Notes: a model not told the origin generated them from the letters alone. Positions 18,392-28,461 are shown, counted from the stretch's first letter. The stretch: 64,000 nucleotides of DNA from Aphanothece hegewaldii CCALA 016 (GCF_003007785.1 NZ_PXOH01000004.1:186001-250000); one strand, 5' to 3'. A program made the numbers and translations.

Positions 18392-18736
18392 ATGGCATTA
18401 AAACTTACTGATATTAATATGTTGCAAGACTACATTAATGGTATGATGGCGCGTGTTGATCATCATGGTGGACCTGTCAACGAAATTATTTTAGCACTAA
18501 TAGGAGCCATTCTCTGGAAAAAAGATGAAGATCGACCCATTTTAATTAGAGAAAAAAATGGTAGCTCCAAAAATCTAATTTGGACGCATATAAAAGGCGT
18601 GAAATACGCTTTTTGTTACAATCATTTTACCCAAGAAATCGAAATGTATAAAAACGGCATGAAAGGTGAACTGATTACGACTTTTACTAACGAAACTTCT
18701 TTTAAAGATATCAGAAAAGTCTTTAGTAATTTGTAA
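18392..18736 (+). CDS. Small hypothetical protein, possibly related to integron-cassette family VCH_CASS1
   Basis: A 114-residue soluble alpha-beta protein with an N-terminal helix (MLQDYINGMMARVDHHGGPV), a hydrophobic helix (NEIILALIGAILWKKD) and beta-rich segments (NLIWTHIKGVKYAFCYNH and QEIEMYKNGMKGELI). The pattern ARVDHHGGPVNEIILALIGAI reminds me of a family found as integron gene cassettes, but I could not align it. AAAGGAAC precedes the ATG by about 10 bases. It is a lone gene between two divergent neighbours; no attC site was seen. Confidence 0.55.
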   Translation: MALKLTDINMLQDYINGMMARVDHHGGPVNEIILALIGAILWKKDEDRPILIREKNGSSKNLIWTHIKGVKYAFCYNHFTQEIEMYKNGMKGELITTFTNETSFKDIRKVFSNL

Positions 18737-18867
18737 ATTTAGAGCCAGGGGTTTAAATACCCGTCTATCAGAGACGCGGTAGCTCAAAGACGCGACGAAG
18801 CTTATAAACTGCGCCCACAGGTGTCGCAGACAGCCCCTTATTTATCACGTCTCTACAAGATAGACGA

Positions 18868-19938
18868 CTAACTTTTAACGCCGTAAACTTGATCATAATA
18901 GGCTTGATAATCTTTAGATAACAAAGGTTGCCACCATTCTCGGTTATTGAGATACCAAGTGATAGTACGACGTAAACCCCCATCTACTGTTTCTTGGGGA
19001 GTCCAGCCCAACTCTGTTTTAATTTTAGTCGCATCAATCGCATAACGGCGATCGTGTCCTGGGCGATCTTTAACAAATGTAATCAATTCTTTGGCAGGTT
19101 TCACGGGTAAGTCTGGGGCTAACTCATCCATTAATTCACATAGTTTATAGACGAGATCAAGATTTTTTACCTCATTATTACCCCCAATATTATAGGTTTC
19201 GCCCGGTTTTCCTTTATGAAGAACTGTATCTAAAGCTTGACAATGATCGCCAACATATAGCCAATCTCGAATATTTTGTCCATCGCCATAAACGGGAAGC
19301 GGTTTACCCAGAAGAATATTAATACACATCAACGGGATTAACTTTTCTGGGAAATGATAAGGGCCATAATTATTAGAACAGTTAGTAATTATCGTGGGCA
19401 AGCCATAGGTATGATAATAAGCACGAGCGAGATGATCACTTCCAGCTTTAGAAGCCGAATAAGGACTATTCGGTGCATATGGGGTGTTTTCGCAAAAAGC
19501 GGGGTCATCGAGTTCTAAACTGCCGTAAACCTCATCTGTAGATACGTGTAGAAAGCGATAGGTATCTGGTTTTCCTTGTTCAAGCCAAAAGTAGCGAAAA
19601 CTTTCGAGAAGGGTAAAACTGCCGACGACATTGGTTTGAATAAAAGCATCTGGCCCCAAAATAGAGCGATCGACGTGAGATTCTGCGGCAAAATGGGCAA
19701 CCGTATCGATTTTTTCTTCCCTAAACAGAGAATCAACCAAAGAGCGATCGCAGATATTCCCTTGTACAAAACGAAAATTATTGCTATTTTCCAATTTAGC
19801 GAGAGTCTTTCTATTACCCGCATAAGTCAAAGCATCTAGGACGACAACGCGATCGTCTGGATAAGTTTCGCACCAATGATGAACAAAATTAGAACCGATG
19901 AAACCTGCACCACCTGTAATTAGTAACGTCCGAATCAT
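18868..19938 (-). CDS. rfbB: dTDP-glucose 4,6-dehydratase
   Basis: RfbB converts dTDP-glucose to dTDP-4-keto-6-deoxyglucose, the second step of dTDP-rhamnose synthesis for surface polysaccharide. The 356-residue protein has the NAD-binding [13 protein letters not shown], the catalytic region [12 protein letters not shown] with Thr-Asp-Glu, the [11 protein letters not shown] motif with the Tyr-XXX-Lys pair, and [18 protein letters not shown]. RfbA, RfbC and RfbD are not adjacent, so the pathway is dispersed. The start ATG is clear and the protein has the usual length. Confidence 0.95.
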   Translation of the reverse strand: MIRTLLITGGAGFIGSNFVHHWCETYPDDRVVVLDALTYAGNRKTLAKLENSNNFRFVQGNICDRSLVDSLFREEKIDTVAHFAAESHVDRSILGPDAFIQTNVVGSFTLLESFRYFWLEQGKPDTYRFLHVSTDEVYGSLELDDPAFCENTPYAPNSPYSASKAGSDHLARAYYHTYGLPTIITNCSNNYGPYHFPEKLIPLMCINILLGKPLPVYGDGQNIRDWLYVGDHCQALDTVLHKGKPGETYNIGGNNEVKNLDLVYKLCELMDELAPDLPVKPAKELITFVKDRPGHDRRYAIDATKIKTELGWTPQETVDGGLRRTITWYLNNREWWQPLLSKDYQAYYDQVYGVKS

Positions 19939-19996
19939 ATTTTATGCTTTATAAGATTTATAAAAAGAATAAAACCTTTTTAACAAAAATTTACTT

Positions 19997-21454
19997 TTAA
20001 TCTGAATCTTTCTGGTTTTGAGATGTATTATTTTCCCGTTGTCCTAAAAAACTAAAACCCAGAATAGCAAAAAGACCTAGAATAGTTGAAGGTTCGGAAA
20101 CGGCTTGAATACCTCGAAGTTTATATGATTGATCTAAAAGCGCGTCTTGTGGTAAATAAGTCCGCAGGGTTAAATTAAAAGAGTCTGTCGGTGCAGGTAA
20201 CCAATTAGATTCCCAACCGATGGGGGGCTGATCTTGAATATATATATCGAGAGAGCCATCAGGATTATATCGCAAACCAGAAGTACGATTCCCGATCGAA
20301 TAGCGATCGATTGGATTTTCGACCAAAAACCCATTAGCATCATAAAGGGTCAATGACCAAAAACCCAAGGGGGAAACTGGAGGTAACTCACCAGCTTTAA
20401 AACTTAACCGATAGGATTTATTACCCACTAAAGCATTCCCCTGTACATCCTTAAAAGCGTTAAAATAGAGAGATTCTTCGGCCGTATTCGCGCCTAGACC
20501 GAATTTAGCCGTAGCCGCCCTTAATAAATAATTATCACCATAATCACCAATACTGTAATTGACTAGCCAATTATTGACATTTACACTAACTTGTGATATG
20601 GTCTGAGCGATTAAAGATTCACCAATGGCGATCGCTTGTTCGGCTGTTGCCTGGTCGATGGTGGGGGTGAGTCCTGCCCCGACTCCGATCATAGCAAAAG
20701 TTTGCAGTAGGTCTGCTTGGTCTGCTGGCGGAGGATTCGTAATTAAATTATTATTTAATTCACTATAAAACTCTAAACCACTATCTGGGATCGTTTGAGG
20801 ACTACCAGTAATGGGGACAGGCGGAAAGGGCTGAGTAGGTGGCGCGGGGTAATAAGACAAGCTATACTGTTGTTGAACAGCATCGGCAGCAGCCACATCA
20901 TCGGGCCCATCGACGAGAGTACGTCCCAATAACCAAACAGTATTACTGGGAGCCTGAATAGTATTTGTTAAGTCATTTGGTAGGGTTCCTTGCCAATTTG
21001 GTCCAATAATTCCGTATCGTCCCGCCGTTATATTATTTTCTCTCGTTCCCACATAGGCAAAGGTATTCGTATACGCATCTAAAAATTGTAGGGAATAATA
21101 GCGATCGTTCGTATCGGGAATATCTAAAATCAAGGGATTTTGACTGAGATCCAAAAAAGCACTCGCATAGAGGGTATCATTATTGGGACGGACTACCGCA
21201 GTATCAGCAGGAGTCGCCAAGGTAGAACGATAAGAAAACTGATTAATCGGGGCTTCTGATACCAAACTAAGTGCTTCTGTTCGTCTTAAACTAATTAGAG
21301 GATAGCCCCAGATATAAGCCTGTACTGCAATTTCTAGAGGGGTGGCATTGTTAATAGTAGAAGATTCGAGGGTCGTTGCAGATGCGCTTAACGAGAAAGA
21401 GATCGTAGTCCCTACAGATAATAGCACACTAGAAAAAGTTGAAAATTTAAGCAT
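19997..21454 (-). CDS. DUF1254/DUF1214 protein with PEP-CTERM anchor
   Basis: After a signal peptide (LKFSTFSSVLLSVGTTISFS) the protein carries a DUF1254 domain (VQAYIWGYPLISLRRTEAL, RPNNDTLYASAFLDLS) and a DUF1214 domain (NALVGNKSYRLSF, PPVSPLGFWSLTLYD). It ends in VSEPSTILGLFAILGFSFL plus a short polar tail, a PEP-CTERM sorting signal processed by an exosortase during export. The domain pair is widespread, but its biochemical activity is unknown. A TTG lies upstream in frame at 21475; the ATG at 21454 fits the signal peptide better. Confidence 0.85.
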   Translation of the reverse strand: MLKFSTFSSVLLSVGTTISFSLSASATTLESSTINNATPLEIAVQAYIWGYPLISLRRTEALSLVSEAPINQFSYRSTLATPADTAVVRPNNDTLYASAFLDLSQNPLILDIPDTNDRYYSLQFLDAYTNTFAYVGTRENNITAGRYGIIGPNWQGTLPNDLTNTIQAPSNTVWLLGRTLVDGPDDVAAADAVQQQYSLSYYPAPPTQPFPPVPITGSPQTIPDSGLEFYSELNNNLITNPPPADQADLLQTFAMIGVGAGLTPTIDQATAEQAIAIGESLIAQTISQVSVNVNNWLVNYSIGDYGDNYLLRAATAKFGLGANTAEESLYFNAFKDVQGNALVGNKSYRLSFKAGELPPVSPLGFWSLTLYDANGFLVENPIDRYSIGNRTSGLRYNPDGSLDIYIQDQPPIGWESNWLPAPTDSFNLTLRTYLPQDALLDQSYKLRGIQAVSEPSTILGLFAILGFSFLGQRENNTSQNQKDSD

Positions 21455-21499
21455 TGTTGTCCAATGATTGATCAATAAATTTTTTTGAGTAAAGCATAA

Positions 21500-21886
21500 T
21501 TAAATAATTCCCCATACACCTAAATAATTCCCATCAGGATCTTGAATCCTTGCATAGAAGCCAGAACCATCAGGACGTTTCGTTTTTTCGAGAACGATAG
21601 AGCCATTATACTTTCTAGCTAAATTTAGGGTTTTTTCCACATTTTCGACCCGTAAATACAATTCGATCCCGTTTTTTCCAGCCGAGTCAGGATTTACATA
21701 CAGCCCACCACAGGGAAGATCTAGTGATTCGTAGATGTGCCATAGTTGATGGCGGCTGTCTTCGGGAGCATCATTAAATGGTTTTAATTGCCATTGAAAC
21801 ACCTGTTGATAGAAATTGAGAGTAATTTCTGGGCGAGCGATCGGAATTTCAAACCATACACAGGGACTTGGCGGAATGTCATTCAT
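21500..21886 (-). CDS. VOC-family (glyoxalase-like) protein
   Basis: A 128-residue protein with the paired beta-alpha-beta-beta-beta units of the vicinal-oxygen-chelate fold: VWFEIPIARPEITLNFYQQV, LYVNPDSAGKNGIELYLRV and YARIQDPDGNYLGVWGII. Members bind a metal and act as lyases, dioxygenases or resistance proteins; this one is too generic to assign. It lies between two PEP-CTERM protein genes, about 25-45 bases from each, on the same strand. Confidence 0.82.
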   Translation of the reverse strand: MNDIPPSPCVWFEIPIARPEITLNFYQQVFQWQLKPFNDAPEDSRHQLWHIYESLDLPCGGLYVNPDSAGKNGIELYLRVENVEKTLNLARKYNGSIVLEKTKRPDGSGFYARIQDPDGNYLGVWGII

Positions 21887-21907
21887 ATAAAAATTAATGA
21901 TTATTTA

Positions 21908-23953
21908 TTATGTTTTTGTCGGATTTGGTGATCTCCCAAAGAGAGCGATCGCTAAAAATCCCAGCCAAGAACGAGGTTCAGGGACGGTTTCTAAGGGTTT
22001 TACTGGGCCTATTGAAGGCGTTTGCACTGGAGATCCTAACCCCACAAACTGTACGATACTATTTCCCCCGGGATCTAACGACAAAGCATCAGTCTTAAAA
22101 TTATTCATGACCCAAACATTCCCAGCCGCATCTACTTCAACTCCCGTCAAACGTAGGATAAAATCTGAGTATTGATAGCCATTAGCAGGGGATAAAAGTT
22201 CTCCAGTTTTTTTCCCCCCTGAACACCGTTCTGTCCTAAAACCACATAAAACAAATAATTGCTCTCCGCTAAAACCAGCGACATAAACATTATCATTACC
22301 ATCAATGCTAATTCCCCAGGGTCCAGACGCATTAGATGAAGAAGGAGCTAAGAAAAAAGGAGAGTTAGGATAGGGTTTTCCTTGTGCATCAAAGACACTG
22401 ACACTATTACCAGCAAGATTATTATTATTGACAACCCAAATATTACCTAAACTATCGATCGCTATTCCGAGGGGTTCTTGTAAACCGCCACCTGTAATAA
22501 TCTGAGAGTCTCCTTGAGGAGTAATTTTAGCAATGCTATTACTTCCTCGGTAAGTAACCCAAGCATTCCCCGCAGCATCAATGGCAATATCAAAAGGATT
22601 GAGTTGTCCATTATCGATCGTTAGATTATTTGGATTATTCGGGTCGCCATTAATATACAAAACTACCTTACTTCGACCACTTCCTTGACCAGGATCATTA
22701 CTCGCAATCCAAATATTCCCTTTTTGATCTGAAACAGTTCCTTGAGGTCCAAAAAAATCACCCACCGTATAACCCCCAGACGGTTCTCTAAGATTAGAAA
22801 AATCTGTGCGAGGAGGAGACAGAGGATTACCATTAGGGTCAAATTCAGAAACACTATTACCATTACCCACAATACCAAGAATACTATCATTGCCAAAGCC
22901 AAAATTTCCTAACCAGATATGACCATCAGGGTCAATGGTAATGCCAAATCCCGCTCCGTATAAGCCTCCGCCTTGGATCGGCGCACCTGTGAGTAAATCG
23001 CCACCAGGGGTCAAACCGATCAGCGTATTACCTGGTAGAGGCGGTTCTCCATTGTTAGAACTTCCAGGTATAAAATTATTGGTGATCCACAGATTCCCAT
23101 CTTTGTCGATCGCTAAATTACCAGGCCCATCAAACGGGGAATTATTGGGATCATTGCCGAAATGTTGGATAAAAATATCCCACGCTTGAGGGGGACTTGT
23201 TGCAGGTAAGGCGTTAGCATATACTGGATTGACGAAAGACTGAGCAAATAATTCAGTTGAGGTATTGAGGGGATTTTGAGCGAGATTAAGGGCAGCTTGT
23301 AGAGTATCTTTTGGTTGACTACCATTGGTTGCACTCGCAGAGGTAAATAAATCACTACAGCTTGTTGAAGTACTTTGATTGACGCATCCAGCTAAAATAT
23401 TAGCGATCGTGTTAAATTTTTGCCAACTTGGGGTAGTGTTAACTAAACGTGAGGCGGCTTCTCCTGTGGTAACATCAACAAGGTTACGATTAGTGGCAGC
23501 AGCTACAGGTAGTGCGGGATATTTCCCTGAGATAGAATTCCCTGTGAGGAATTGGGACATTGACCAAGCGGTAGCTACGGTTGTTAATTCGTTTATAATA
23601 ACGTTGTCTGGAGCTTGTGTACTTGAACCGAGAATCGCTGCTAGACGAGTGTTATTATTATTGGCGCCCCCTACAGTCCCCCCACTGGCAACCACATAAA
23701 GTAAATCACTTGAATTAGTTGGTGTGTAATCAAAGAAAAAATTTCCTTGAGCATCAGCTTGAACAGACTGTAAAAGATTTGCTGGTTGACTTTTACTATT
23801 TCCTGCTTGGTAAAGAGAAACGGTGGAGTTGCCCAACGGAGTCAGATTACCACTGTTCACTTTACCTGTTAAACTTAAAGCGATCGCTGGAAATGTGTTT
23901 AATATCAGATTAACAGGAATAATAGTCCAAATCAATGTACTCTTGTTTAGCAT
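21908..23953 (-). CDS. NHL-repeat beta-propeller protein with PEP-CTERM signal
   Basis: A secreted protein of about 680 residues. A signal peptide (LNKSTLIWTIIPVNLILNTF) precedes a Cna-B-like region (LTGKVNSGNLTPLGNSTVSL), a Thr/Asn-rich linker, and from about residue 270 a series of NHL/Vgb-like blades (LAIDKDGNLWITNN, ITIDPDGHIWLGN, IAIDAAGNAWVTYRGSN, IAIDSLGNIWVVNNNN, VEVDAAGNVWVMNN). The C-terminus ETVPEPRSWLGFLAIALF is a PEP-CTERM motif. Such propellers bind ligands or act as lyases; the role here is unknown. Start is ambiguous between an ATG at 23968 and the one at 23953. Confidence 0.8.
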   Translation of the reverse strand: MLNKSTLIWTIIPVNLILNTFPAIALSLTGKVNSGNLTPLGNSTVSLYQAGNSKSQPANLLQSVQADAQGNFFFDYTPTNSSDLLYVVASGGTVGGANNNNTRLAAILGSSTQAPDNVIINELTTVATAWSMSQFLTGNSISGKYPALPVAAATNRNLVDVTTGEAASRLVNTTPSWQKFNTIANILAGCVNQSTSTSCSDLFTSASATNGSQPKDTLQAALNLAQNPLNTSTELFAQSFVNPVYANALPATSPPQAWDIFIQHFGNDPNNSPFDGPGNLAIDKDGNLWITNNFIPGSSNNGEPPLPGNTLIGLTPGGDLLTGAPIQGGGLYGAGFGITIDPDGHIWLGNFGFGNDSILGIVGNGNSVSEFDPNGNPLSPPRTDFSNLREPSGGYTVGDFFGPQGTVSDQKGNIWIASNDPGQGSGRSKVVLYINGDPNNPNNLTIDNGQLNPFDIAIDAAGNAWVTYRGSNSIAKITPQGDSQIITGGGLQEPLGIAIDSLGNIWVVNNNNLAGNSVSVFDAQGKPYPNSPFFLAPSSSNASGPWGISIDGNDNVYVAGFSGEQLFVLCGFRTERCSGGKKTGELLSPANGYQYSDFILRLTGVEVDAAGNVWVMNNFKTDALSLDPGGNSIVQFVGLGSPVQTPSIGPVKPLETVPEPRSWLGFLAIALFGRSPNPTKT

Positions 23954-24081
23954 TCTTTGTCTTACCATTTCTATCTAATGCTTTGGGAATTTTATCTAGC
24001 CAACTCCACTTTATTTTAAGCTTTGGTGTGGAAGCGTGTTGATGAAGAAATGTTGAAGAAGCTTTAATTTAAGAGTATTTT

Positions 24082-24981
24082 TTATTCGGGTTTTTGAGCT
24101 ACTATCTGCCATGCTAATTTTGCAGCCCCAACCATTCCCGCATTATTTCCTAATTGGGCTGTTAATAATTTTAATCCGACACGAGAAATCGGTATCACTC
24201 GTTTTTCAATTTCTTGATAAGCTGATGGAAGGAAAAATTTAGCACTTGCACTCACGCCACCACCGATAATAATAGCTTCTGGCGTTAGGACATAAATTAG
24301 ACTCGCTAAACCTACTCCTAAAAGTCTGCCGTATTGATGCCAAAAATGGATCGCGTCTTTGTCTCCTTGTTCGGCTGCTAATCCTAATTCTATAGGTTCT
24401 TTTCCCGTCTGACGGCGAATCGCTCCGATTGAGATATATTGTTCTAAAGAGCCTTGATTCCCGCTATTACAAGGCAGTCCATCTAAATTAATTGTAATCA
24501 ATCCTAACTCGGCGGCGGCTCCCTGATGACCTGTAAATAGCTTACCATCGAGAATAACTGCTCCTCCGACTCCCGTTCCTAAAGTCAAAAGAATTAAATT
24601 TTGGTACTTTTGTCCTGCACCTAACCAAGCTTCGCCTAAACCCGCACAATTGGCATCATTCGCTATGATAGTCGGTAGATTTGTTTTGCGTTCTAACCAT
24701 TCTGCTAAGGGTACATCATGCCATCCTGATAAGTTTATCGCAACAAGAGCGACTTTTCCGGATACGTCGGCAGGCCCTGGGGTTCCAAGTCCGATGGCTA
24801 AACAAGTTCCATCAGTATTGATTTGTTGAACGGCTATTGCGATCGCTTTTGTTACTGCTTCTGGGGTTGCGGGTTGGGGTGTCGGAATAGTTAAGGAACT
24901 TAAACAGGTTCCCGAAGCTAAAAAGCGACCTAATTTAATCGCTGTTCCCCCTAAATCAATCCCAATAACCGTTTTACTCAT
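24082..24981 (-). CDS. ROK-family glucokinase
   Basis: A 299-residue sugar kinase with the ATP-binding IGIDLGGTAIKLGRF, the GLGTPGPADV motif, ANDANCAGLGEAW with the catalytic Asp, and LTLGTGVGGAVI. The zinc-binding cysteine cluster usual in ROK proteins is reduced to LPCNSGNQGSLEQY, as I recall for cyanobacterial glucokinases. It likely phosphorylates glucose in the cytosol. Its start overlaps the end of def by 4 bases (ATGA-type junction), indicating translational coupling. Confidence 0.88.
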   Translation of the reverse strand: MSKTVIGIDLGGTAIKLGRFLASGTCLSSLTIPTPQPATPEAVTKAIAIAVQQINTDGTCLAIGLGTPGPADVSGKVALVAINLSGWHDVPLAEWLERKTNLPTIIANDANCAGLGEAWLGAGQKYQNLILLTLGTGVGGAVILDGKLFTGHQGAAAELGLITINLDGLPCNSGNQGSLEQYISIGAIRRQTGKEPIELGLAAEQGDKDAIHFWHQYGRLLGVGLASLIYVLTPEAIIIGGGVSASAKFFLPSAYQEIEKRVIPISRVGLKLLTAQLGNNAGMVGAAKLAWQIVAQKPE

Positions 24982-25511
24982 TGCGTTTCCTGTAACAGTT
25001 GCTCGTACTCTTGCTCAGTATAAAGGTCTTGTGTACTTTCTAGACGGTCTAAAAAGACTAAACCATCCAAATGATCTAACTCATGTTGAATAATTCTGGC
25101 GACAAAATCACTAAATATTTTACGCTGTAAGTTTCCTTCTCTATCCTGATATTCTACTTTGATCGTCTGATAACGCGGCACTAATCCCCGCAAAGAAGGT
25201 ACACTTAAACAGCCTTCCCATCCTTTTAGCCGTTCACCCCAAACATCGACAATTGAAGGGTTAATCATCGCGGTGGGTTCCATTTCTGGCGCGTCAGGAT
25301 ACCGAGGGTTAGGGCGAGAGGCGACAATAAACAAGCGATAAGACTGGGCAACTTGCGGAGCAGCTATCCCCACTCCATTAGCACATTGAGCAGTTTTTGT
25401 CAAGTCATCAATTAAATTTTGGATGATGGGATCACTGATATTTTCTACGGGAGAAGCAATCTGTCTTAAAATTGGGTGTCCCAATTGGGCAATCTGTAAA
25501 ACCTCAGTCAT
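24978..25511 (-). CDS. def: Peptide deformylase
   Basis: This enzyme removes the formyl group from nascent N-terminal methionine. All three metal-site motifs are present: GVGIAAPQVAQ, EGCLSVPSLRG with the Cys ligand, and IQHELDHLDG with the two His ligands and catalytic Glu. Length 177 is normal. It heads a two-gene unit with the ROK kinase. Confidence 0.95.
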   Translation of the reverse strand: MTEVLQIAQLGHPILRQIASPVENISDPIIQNLIDDLTKTAQCANGVGIAAPQVAQSYRLFIVASRPNPRYPDAPEMEPTAMINPSIVDVWGERLKGWEGCLSVPSLRGLVPRYQTIKVEYQDREGNLQRKIFSDFVARIIQHELDHLDGLVFLDRLESTQDLYTEQEYEQLLQETQ

Positions 25512-25556
25512 GTATGTTTAATTAGTAGGATTATTTTTAGATCATAGCTAATCTAC

Positions 25557-25595
25557 CTCACCCCCAACCCCTCTCCTACAAGGAGATGGGGGAGC
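25557..25595. repeat. Dispersed C-rich palindromic repeat
   Basis: The C-rich block CCCCCAACCCCTCTCCT followed by AGGAGATGGGGGAG forms an imperfect hairpin. This is a form of a common repeat in cyanobacterial intergenic regions (from memory). It lies between murA and def and could act as a terminator for murA. Confidence 0.65.
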
Positions 25596-25600
25596 TAGAA

Positions 25601-26935
25601 TCAAGACATCACTTCAGTCTTTTTTGATAGATTAAGAAAAGGATCATCCGCTAATGGGGTGACGCGCCGTAGGGAAGCTCCTAAGCGTTGTAATTTAGCT
25701 TCTATATTGTCGTAACCGCGATCAAGATGATGTAATCCTTGAATAATTGTGGTACCTTGTGCTGCTAAACCTGCAACGACTAAAGCAGCAGAAGCGCGTA
25801 AATCAGTCGCCATAACGGGTGCACCTGATAGGAATGGTACTCCTTGAACTAAAGCCACATTTCCCTTTACTTTAATATCCGCGCCCATGCGTTTTAACTC
25901 GGCAACATGACGCAGACGGTTTTCAAAGACGGTTTCAGTCACTACGCAACTCCCTTCACTCAGCGTTAGTAATGCCATAAACTGAGCCTGCATATCAGTC
26001 GGAAAACCAGGATGAGGTAAGGTTTCAATATCAGCCGCTTTTAGTTCTCCTGGAATGATTCGCAAACGACGAGGCTCTTCAACGATGATTTTTGCGCCGA
26101 TTTCCTGTAGTTTGGCAATAACGGGGACTAAATGATCGGGCAGTACGGGATACAAGCTAATTTCTGAATAAGTAATTGCACCAGCGATTAAAAAGGTTCC
26201 TGCTTCGATGCGATCGGGAATAATCGGATAATCGGTTGTGCCTAAACGCTCTACCCCTTCAATAATAATTGTATCGGTTCCGGCTCCAGAGATTTTTGCA
26301 CCCATTGAGTTACAAAAGTTAGCTAAATCCGATACTTCTGGTTCTTTGGCTGCATTTTCAATGATGGTAACACCTTCGGCGAGGGTTGCCGCCATCATAA
26401 TTGTTTCAGTGGCTCCCACACTCGGATAATCTAAATAAATTTTGGCTCCCGTTAAGCGTTTCCGACTTCCTTTAAGGTTAGCGTGGACAATTCCATGTTC
26501 AATATAAACCTCAGCCCCCATCGCCTGAAGTCCTCTTACGTGTAAATCTACAGGTCTTTCCCCGATCGCACAACCCCCAGGTAAAGGGACTTTAGCTTCT
26601 CCTAAGCGGGTTAATAATGGGCCAATGACGAAGAAACTAGCCCGCATTTGAGAAACAAGATCATAAGGGGCGTGAGATTGAACCAAATGACGCGCATCAA
26701 TGTCTAAAACATTACCTTGTTGAGTAATTTTGATCCCCAACGCGGATAAAATTTTTCCCATGCGAGCAATATCGGCCAAAGACGGCACATTAGTAATTCG
26801 GCATTCATCGGAACATAATAACGCTCCGGCCATAATCGCTAATGCTGAGTTTTTCGCTCCGCTAATCGTTACTTCTCCAGATAAAGAAGTACGTCCTTTG
26901 ATTTCAAGATAGGGTTGATTGTCAGAAATGAGCAT
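25601..26935 (-). CDS. murA: UDP-N-acetylglucosamine 1-carboxyvinyltransferase
   Basis: MurA makes the first committed step of peptidoglycan synthesis, transferring enolpyruvate from PEP to UDP-GlcNAc. The 444-residue protein shows the substrate Lys in [10 protein letters not shown], the catalytic Cys122 in [16 protein letters not shown] (so the fosfomycin target cysteine is present), MQAQFMALL and [14 protein letters not shown]. The start ATG at 26935 is well placed. It is a single gene. The assignment is secure. Confidence 0.96.
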   Translation of the reverse strand: MLISDNQPYLEIKGRTSLSGEVTISGAKNSALAIMAGALLCSDECRITNVPSLADIARMGKILSALGIKITQQGNVLDIDARHLVQSHAPYDLVSQMRASFFVIGPLLTRLGEAKVPLPGGCAIGERPVDLHVRGLQAMGAEVYIEHGIVHANLKGSRKRLTGAKIYLDYPSVGATETIMMAATLAEGVTIIENAAKEPEVSDLANFCNSMGAKISGAGTDTIIIEGVERLGTTDYPIIPDRIEAGTFLIAGAITYSEISLYPVLPDHLVPVIAKLQEIGAKIIVEEPRRLRIIPGELKAADIETLPHPGFPTDMQAQFMALLTLSEGSCVVTETVFENRLRHVAELKRMGADIKVKGNVALVQGVPFLSGAPVMATDLRASAALVVAGLAAQGTTIIQGLHHLDRGYDNIEAKLQRLGASLRRVTPLADDPFLNLSKKTEVMS

Positions 26936-27061
26936 GGAATTATCCGTTAATCTAAATGGGTGTTTTATGATGAAAATCCTTCAGAACCTAGAGAATCATA
27001 TCGGATTATTTCACAATTTTGCTAAGAATTCTATCTAAAAGATAGTTATAAAGTTAGCATA

Positions 27062-27090
27062 TTGACTTATTTTTCTAGATTATTTATAAT
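27062..27090 (+). promoter_or_regulatory. Promoter of tRNA-Leu(CAG)
   Basis: TTGACT (27062-27067) and a perfect TATAAT (27085-27090) spaced by 17 bases; the transcript would begin about 15 bases before the tRNA and may continue into the methyltransferase gene. Confidence 0.8.
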
Positions 27091-27111
27091 GGTTGTTTGT
27101 GTGTAGAAACT

Positions 27112-27195
27112 GCGGAACTGGCGGAATTGGTAGACGCGCTAGATTCAGGTTCTAGTGTTCGCAAGGACTTTCGGGTTCAAGTCCCGAGTTCCGCA
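27112..27195 (+). tRNA. tRNA-Leu (anticodon CAG)
   Basis: The acceptor strands GCGGAAC (27112-27118) and GTTCCGC (27188-27194) pair fully. The anticodon arm is CTAGA-ttcaggt-TCTAG, giving CAG. A long variable arm and the T-arm CGGGTTCAAGTCCCG follow. CCA is not encoded. Confidence 0.95.
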
Positions 27196-27209
27196 TCAAA
27201 AAATAACAG

Positions 27210-27995
27210 ATGATTAGCAGTTTACAAAATCCTTTGGTTAAGCAAATCCGCTTGTTACATCTTCCTAAAGGGAGACGAGAACATCATCTCTTTTTAATTG
27301 AAGGAACACATCTGCTTGAGACGGCCTGTGAGGTGGATAGTTCCATCATGACAGTCTGTTTTACACAGCAATGGCAAGAACAGCATTTAGAATTATCTGA
27401 ACAAATCGCAAAAAAAGCGAAAAGGGTCGAAATTGTCACAAAAGAAGTTTTAAGCGCCTTAGCAACAACCGTTAACCCTGATGGTGTGATTGCAACAGTT
27501 GAGCGAAAATCGTTTCAAAGTATCTCCCCAAAAACTCTAAGACTGGGATTAATTTTAGAACGTTTACAAGATCCTGGTAATTTGGGTACAATTATTCGGA
27601 CTGCAGCAGCGACAGAAGTCGAGCAACTTTGGTTAAGTTCAGATAGCGTAGATTTAGATCATCCTAAAGTAATTCGCGCTTCTTCGGGTGAATGGTTTCG
27701 TTTACCGATGACGGTGAGTGAAAATTTAGCAGATGTGATCAAAAATTATCAAAAGCAAGGGGTACAAATTATCGCTACTAACCTGAATGCGACTAAACTC
27801 CATTGGGAAATTGATTACACTCAACCCAGTTTAATTATACTGGGGAATGAAGGAGCAGGATTATCGGAAAGCTTAACCTCATTAGCTGATTGTGCCGTGA
27901 AAATTCCCTTAGCGGGTCAAGTTGAATCCTTGAATGTGGCGATCGCTACTGCCGTAATTTTATATGAAGCGCGACGACAACAGATGAAAGTGTAA
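27210..27995 (+). CDS. TrmH/SpoU-family RNA 2'-O-methyltransferase
   Basis: A 261-residue knotted methyltransferase. The N-terminal substrate-binding domain (about 1-95) is followed by the three SPOUT motifs: LERLQDPGNLGTIIRTAAAT, LGNEGAGLSES and IPLAGQVESLNVAIATAVIL. Such enzymes methylate a ribose in tRNA or 23S rRNA using S-adenosylmethionine; the site cannot be told. It starts 14 bases after tRNA-Leu(CAG) and may be expressed from its promoter, a setting that fits an RNA-modifying job. Confidence 0.88.
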   Translation: MISSLQNPLVKQIRLLHLPKGRREHHLFLIEGTHLLETACEVDSSIMTVCFTQQWQEQHLELSEQIAKKAKRVEIVTKEVLSALATTVNPDGVIATVERKSFQSISPKTLRLGLILERLQDPGNLGTIIRTAAATEVEQLWLSSDSVDLDHPKVIRASSGEWFRLPMTVSENLADVIKNYQKQGVQIIATNLNATKLHWEIDYTQPSLIILGNEGAGLSESLTSLADCAVKIPLAGQVESLNVAIATAVILYEARRQQMKV

Positions 27996-28047
27996 CTTTG
28001 TGCGATAATTTGTAACAGAGTTTAAAGATTTGCTTAATTTTAAAGCC

Positions 28048-28395
28048 ATGAGCGAACGACCCAAAGAACTCACACTGGCAGAACTTGCCTCACCTAATTA
28101 CGAATGTCGTGCCTGCGGCTATGTTTACGAACCCGATAAGGGAGATAGTAAAGCCAATATTCCGCCAGGGACTGCATTTGAAGAGTTACCCACTAACTGG
28201 AAATGTCCCGTATGTGGTGTTCCGCGTTCCCAATTTGCTAATGTTGGGGCGACTAATGCTCCTTCGGGTTTTCAGGAAAACTTAAATTACGGTTTAGGGG
28301 TCAATAACTTGACACCTGGACAAAAAAGTCTTCTGATTTATGGAGGACTCGTTGTAGCCTTCCTCTTCTTTCTGAGTTTATACACTTTAAACTAA
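28048..28395 (+). CDS. rubA: Membrane-anchored rubredoxin RubA
   Basis: The iron-binding CRACGYVY and [11 protein letters not shown] motifs supply the four cysteines. The C-terminus is a single membrane helix ([20 protein letters not shown]), as in thylakoid RubA, which is needed for assembly of photosystem II (and photosystem I in some species). The start at 28048 ([14 protein letters not shown]) fits the family; a further upstream in-frame ATG at 28030 would add six residues. It is followed by ycf48 and psbEFLJ, the classic arrangement for photosystem II assembly genes. Confidence 0.95.
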   Translation: MSERPKELTLAELASPNYECRACGYVYEPDKGDSKANIPPGTAFEELPTNWKCPVCGVPRSQFANVGATNAPSGFQENLNYGLGVNNLTPGQKSLLIYGGLVVAFLFFLSLYTLN

Positions 28396-28461
28396 GCTCC
28401 CAAAAGATAAATTTTGCTTTAAATTCAGGGACTCAAAAACCCTGCCTTTCTTTAACGGTCT

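Noticed and set aside
18768..18983. 71-codon minus-strand frame at the end of rfbB
   Set aside because: It overlaps rfbB in another frame and begins in a non-conserved region.
22147..23355. Several hydrophobic minus-strand frames within the NHL propeller gene
   Set aside because: They are out-of-frame readings of Gly/Asn-rich blades and lack start signals.
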